Assembly: GCA_033296705.1 (NCBI GenBank)
Contig: MU856840.1
Span: 241,605 to 305,604 of the forward strand
DNA from: Chaetomidium leptoderma
Taxonomy: Eukaryota; Ascomycota; Sordariomycetes; Sordariales; Chaetomiaceae
DNA length: 64,000 nt
Direction: 5' to 3'
Made by a program: the position numbers and the translations under genes. Below the pieces are notes generated by a model. It ran no database searches and was not told the origin of the DNA. It was given only the letters and a program-made list of their open reading frames with translations. Below are positions 63,651-64,000 of the stretch, one piece after another; position 1 is the stretch's first letter, and each line of letters opens with the position of its first letter.

Positions 63651-63793
63651 ATGAACCAAATCCTCACCGGCGCGGCCATGGGCGCTGCCCTGACCACAGC
63701 AGGTGTCTACGCCCCAGACGTAATCCTCCACCAGTTCGACTTTACCGACTTTACCATGCTGCAGACCTTTCTCACCGCCGCCGCAGGCAGCAC
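63651..63793 (+). CDS. YeeE/YedE-like membrane protein, first exon only
   Basis: From ATG 63651 the frame reads MNQILTGAAMGAALTTAGVY then APDVILHQFDFTDFTMLQTF and LTAAAGST, ending at a GTATGT donor at 63794. This is the N-terminal start seen in fungal YeeE/YedE (DUF395/DUF6691) proteins, which are multi-helix membrane proteins linked to thiosulfate or other sulfur-compound uptake. The rest lies beyond the window; the following intron includes a 34-nt C tract. Its position beside an ETHE1-like gene supports the call. Only 47 codons are visible, so confidence is moderate. Confidence 0.7.
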
Positions 63794-63925
63794 GTATGTC
63801 CCCTTTTTGTTTTCTCCGTCCCCTTTTCCCATCTCCCCCTTTTCCATCTCCCCCTTTCCCATCCCCCCTTTCCCCCCTTTCCCCCCTTCCCCCCAACACC
63901 CAGAGGAGAAGTAAAACCACCAAAC

Positions 63926-63928
<3 letters not shown>

Positions 63929-63962
<34 letters not shown>
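63929..63962 (+). repeat. 34-nt poly-C tract
   Basis: An uninterrupted C run in the presumed first intron of the YeeE/YedE-like gene, preceded by CAAACTAA. More C-rich sequence follows to the window end. Length is uncertain because of sequencing limits. Confidence 0.85.
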
Positions 63963-64000
63963 ACCAACACACCCCCCACCCCCACCCCCCACCCCCCCCC

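Overview
This is nuclear DNA from a filamentous ascomycete, most likely a Sordariomycete close to the Chaetomiaceae. The evidence is GC-rich genes with short 50-100 nt GT-AG introns, fungal-only families (Zn2Cys6 regulators, HET-ankyrin protein, Tad-type LINE remnants, hybrid PKS-NRPS) and relics whose stop codons all fit C-to-T change, as RIP leaves. Exon joins were worked out by hand. For every spliced gene listed except the partial last one, exon lengths sum to a multiple of three.

Layout. 0.4-8.4 kb: housekeeping-type genes: an F-box protein (-), a membrane RBR ubiquitin ligase (+) and an Arp9-like chromatin-remodelling subunit (+). 8.4-13.9 kb: gene-poor, ending in two 5'-truncated Tad-like LINE copies lying head to tail. 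14-39 kb: a secondary-metabolite cluster. It holds a 4062-residue PKS-NRPS (-), a trans-acting enoyl reductase (-), a lipocalin-like Diels-Alderase-family protein (+), a Zn2Cys6 regulator (-), a divergent MFS exporter (+), an O-methyltransferase-fold protein lacking the usual catalytic His (+) and an AflR-type regulator (-). 39-42.5 kb: a graveyard of a minisatellite, a chromodomain/gypsy fragment, an ankyrin fragment, a truncated chitinase and an F-box pseudogene. 42.7-53.7 kb: a secreted protein gene with a frameshift, an uncharacterised protein, an ankyrin/HET locus broken by a frame change, a RidA protein and a Kelch membrane protein. 53.7-64 kb: a large empty stretch, a mucin-like cell-wall protein, then a divergent pair made of an ETHE1-like metallo-beta-lactamase and the first exon of a YeeE/YedE-like membrane protein.

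How the cluster should work. The PKS half (KS-AT-DH-MT-degenerate ER-KR-ACP) builds a methylated reduced polyene, using the separate enoyl reductase because its own ER is decayed. The NRPS half (C-A-T-R) adds an amino acid and, since the terminal reductase keeps Tyr and Lys, probably releases an aldehyde that can close to a pyrrolinone. The Diels-Alderase-family protein would then direct the cycloaddition. This three-enzyme set is the one used for decalin pyrrolidinones such as myceliothermophins (MycA/MycC/MycB). The OMT-like protein, exporter and two regulators complete the set. No P450, hydrolase or Baeyer-Villiger enzyme is in the window. The most unusual elements are the OMT-like protein with Asn in place of the catalytic His, three CGG-N5-CCG palindromes in the regulator/exporter promoter, and the membrane hairpin placed inside the IBR of the RBR ligase.
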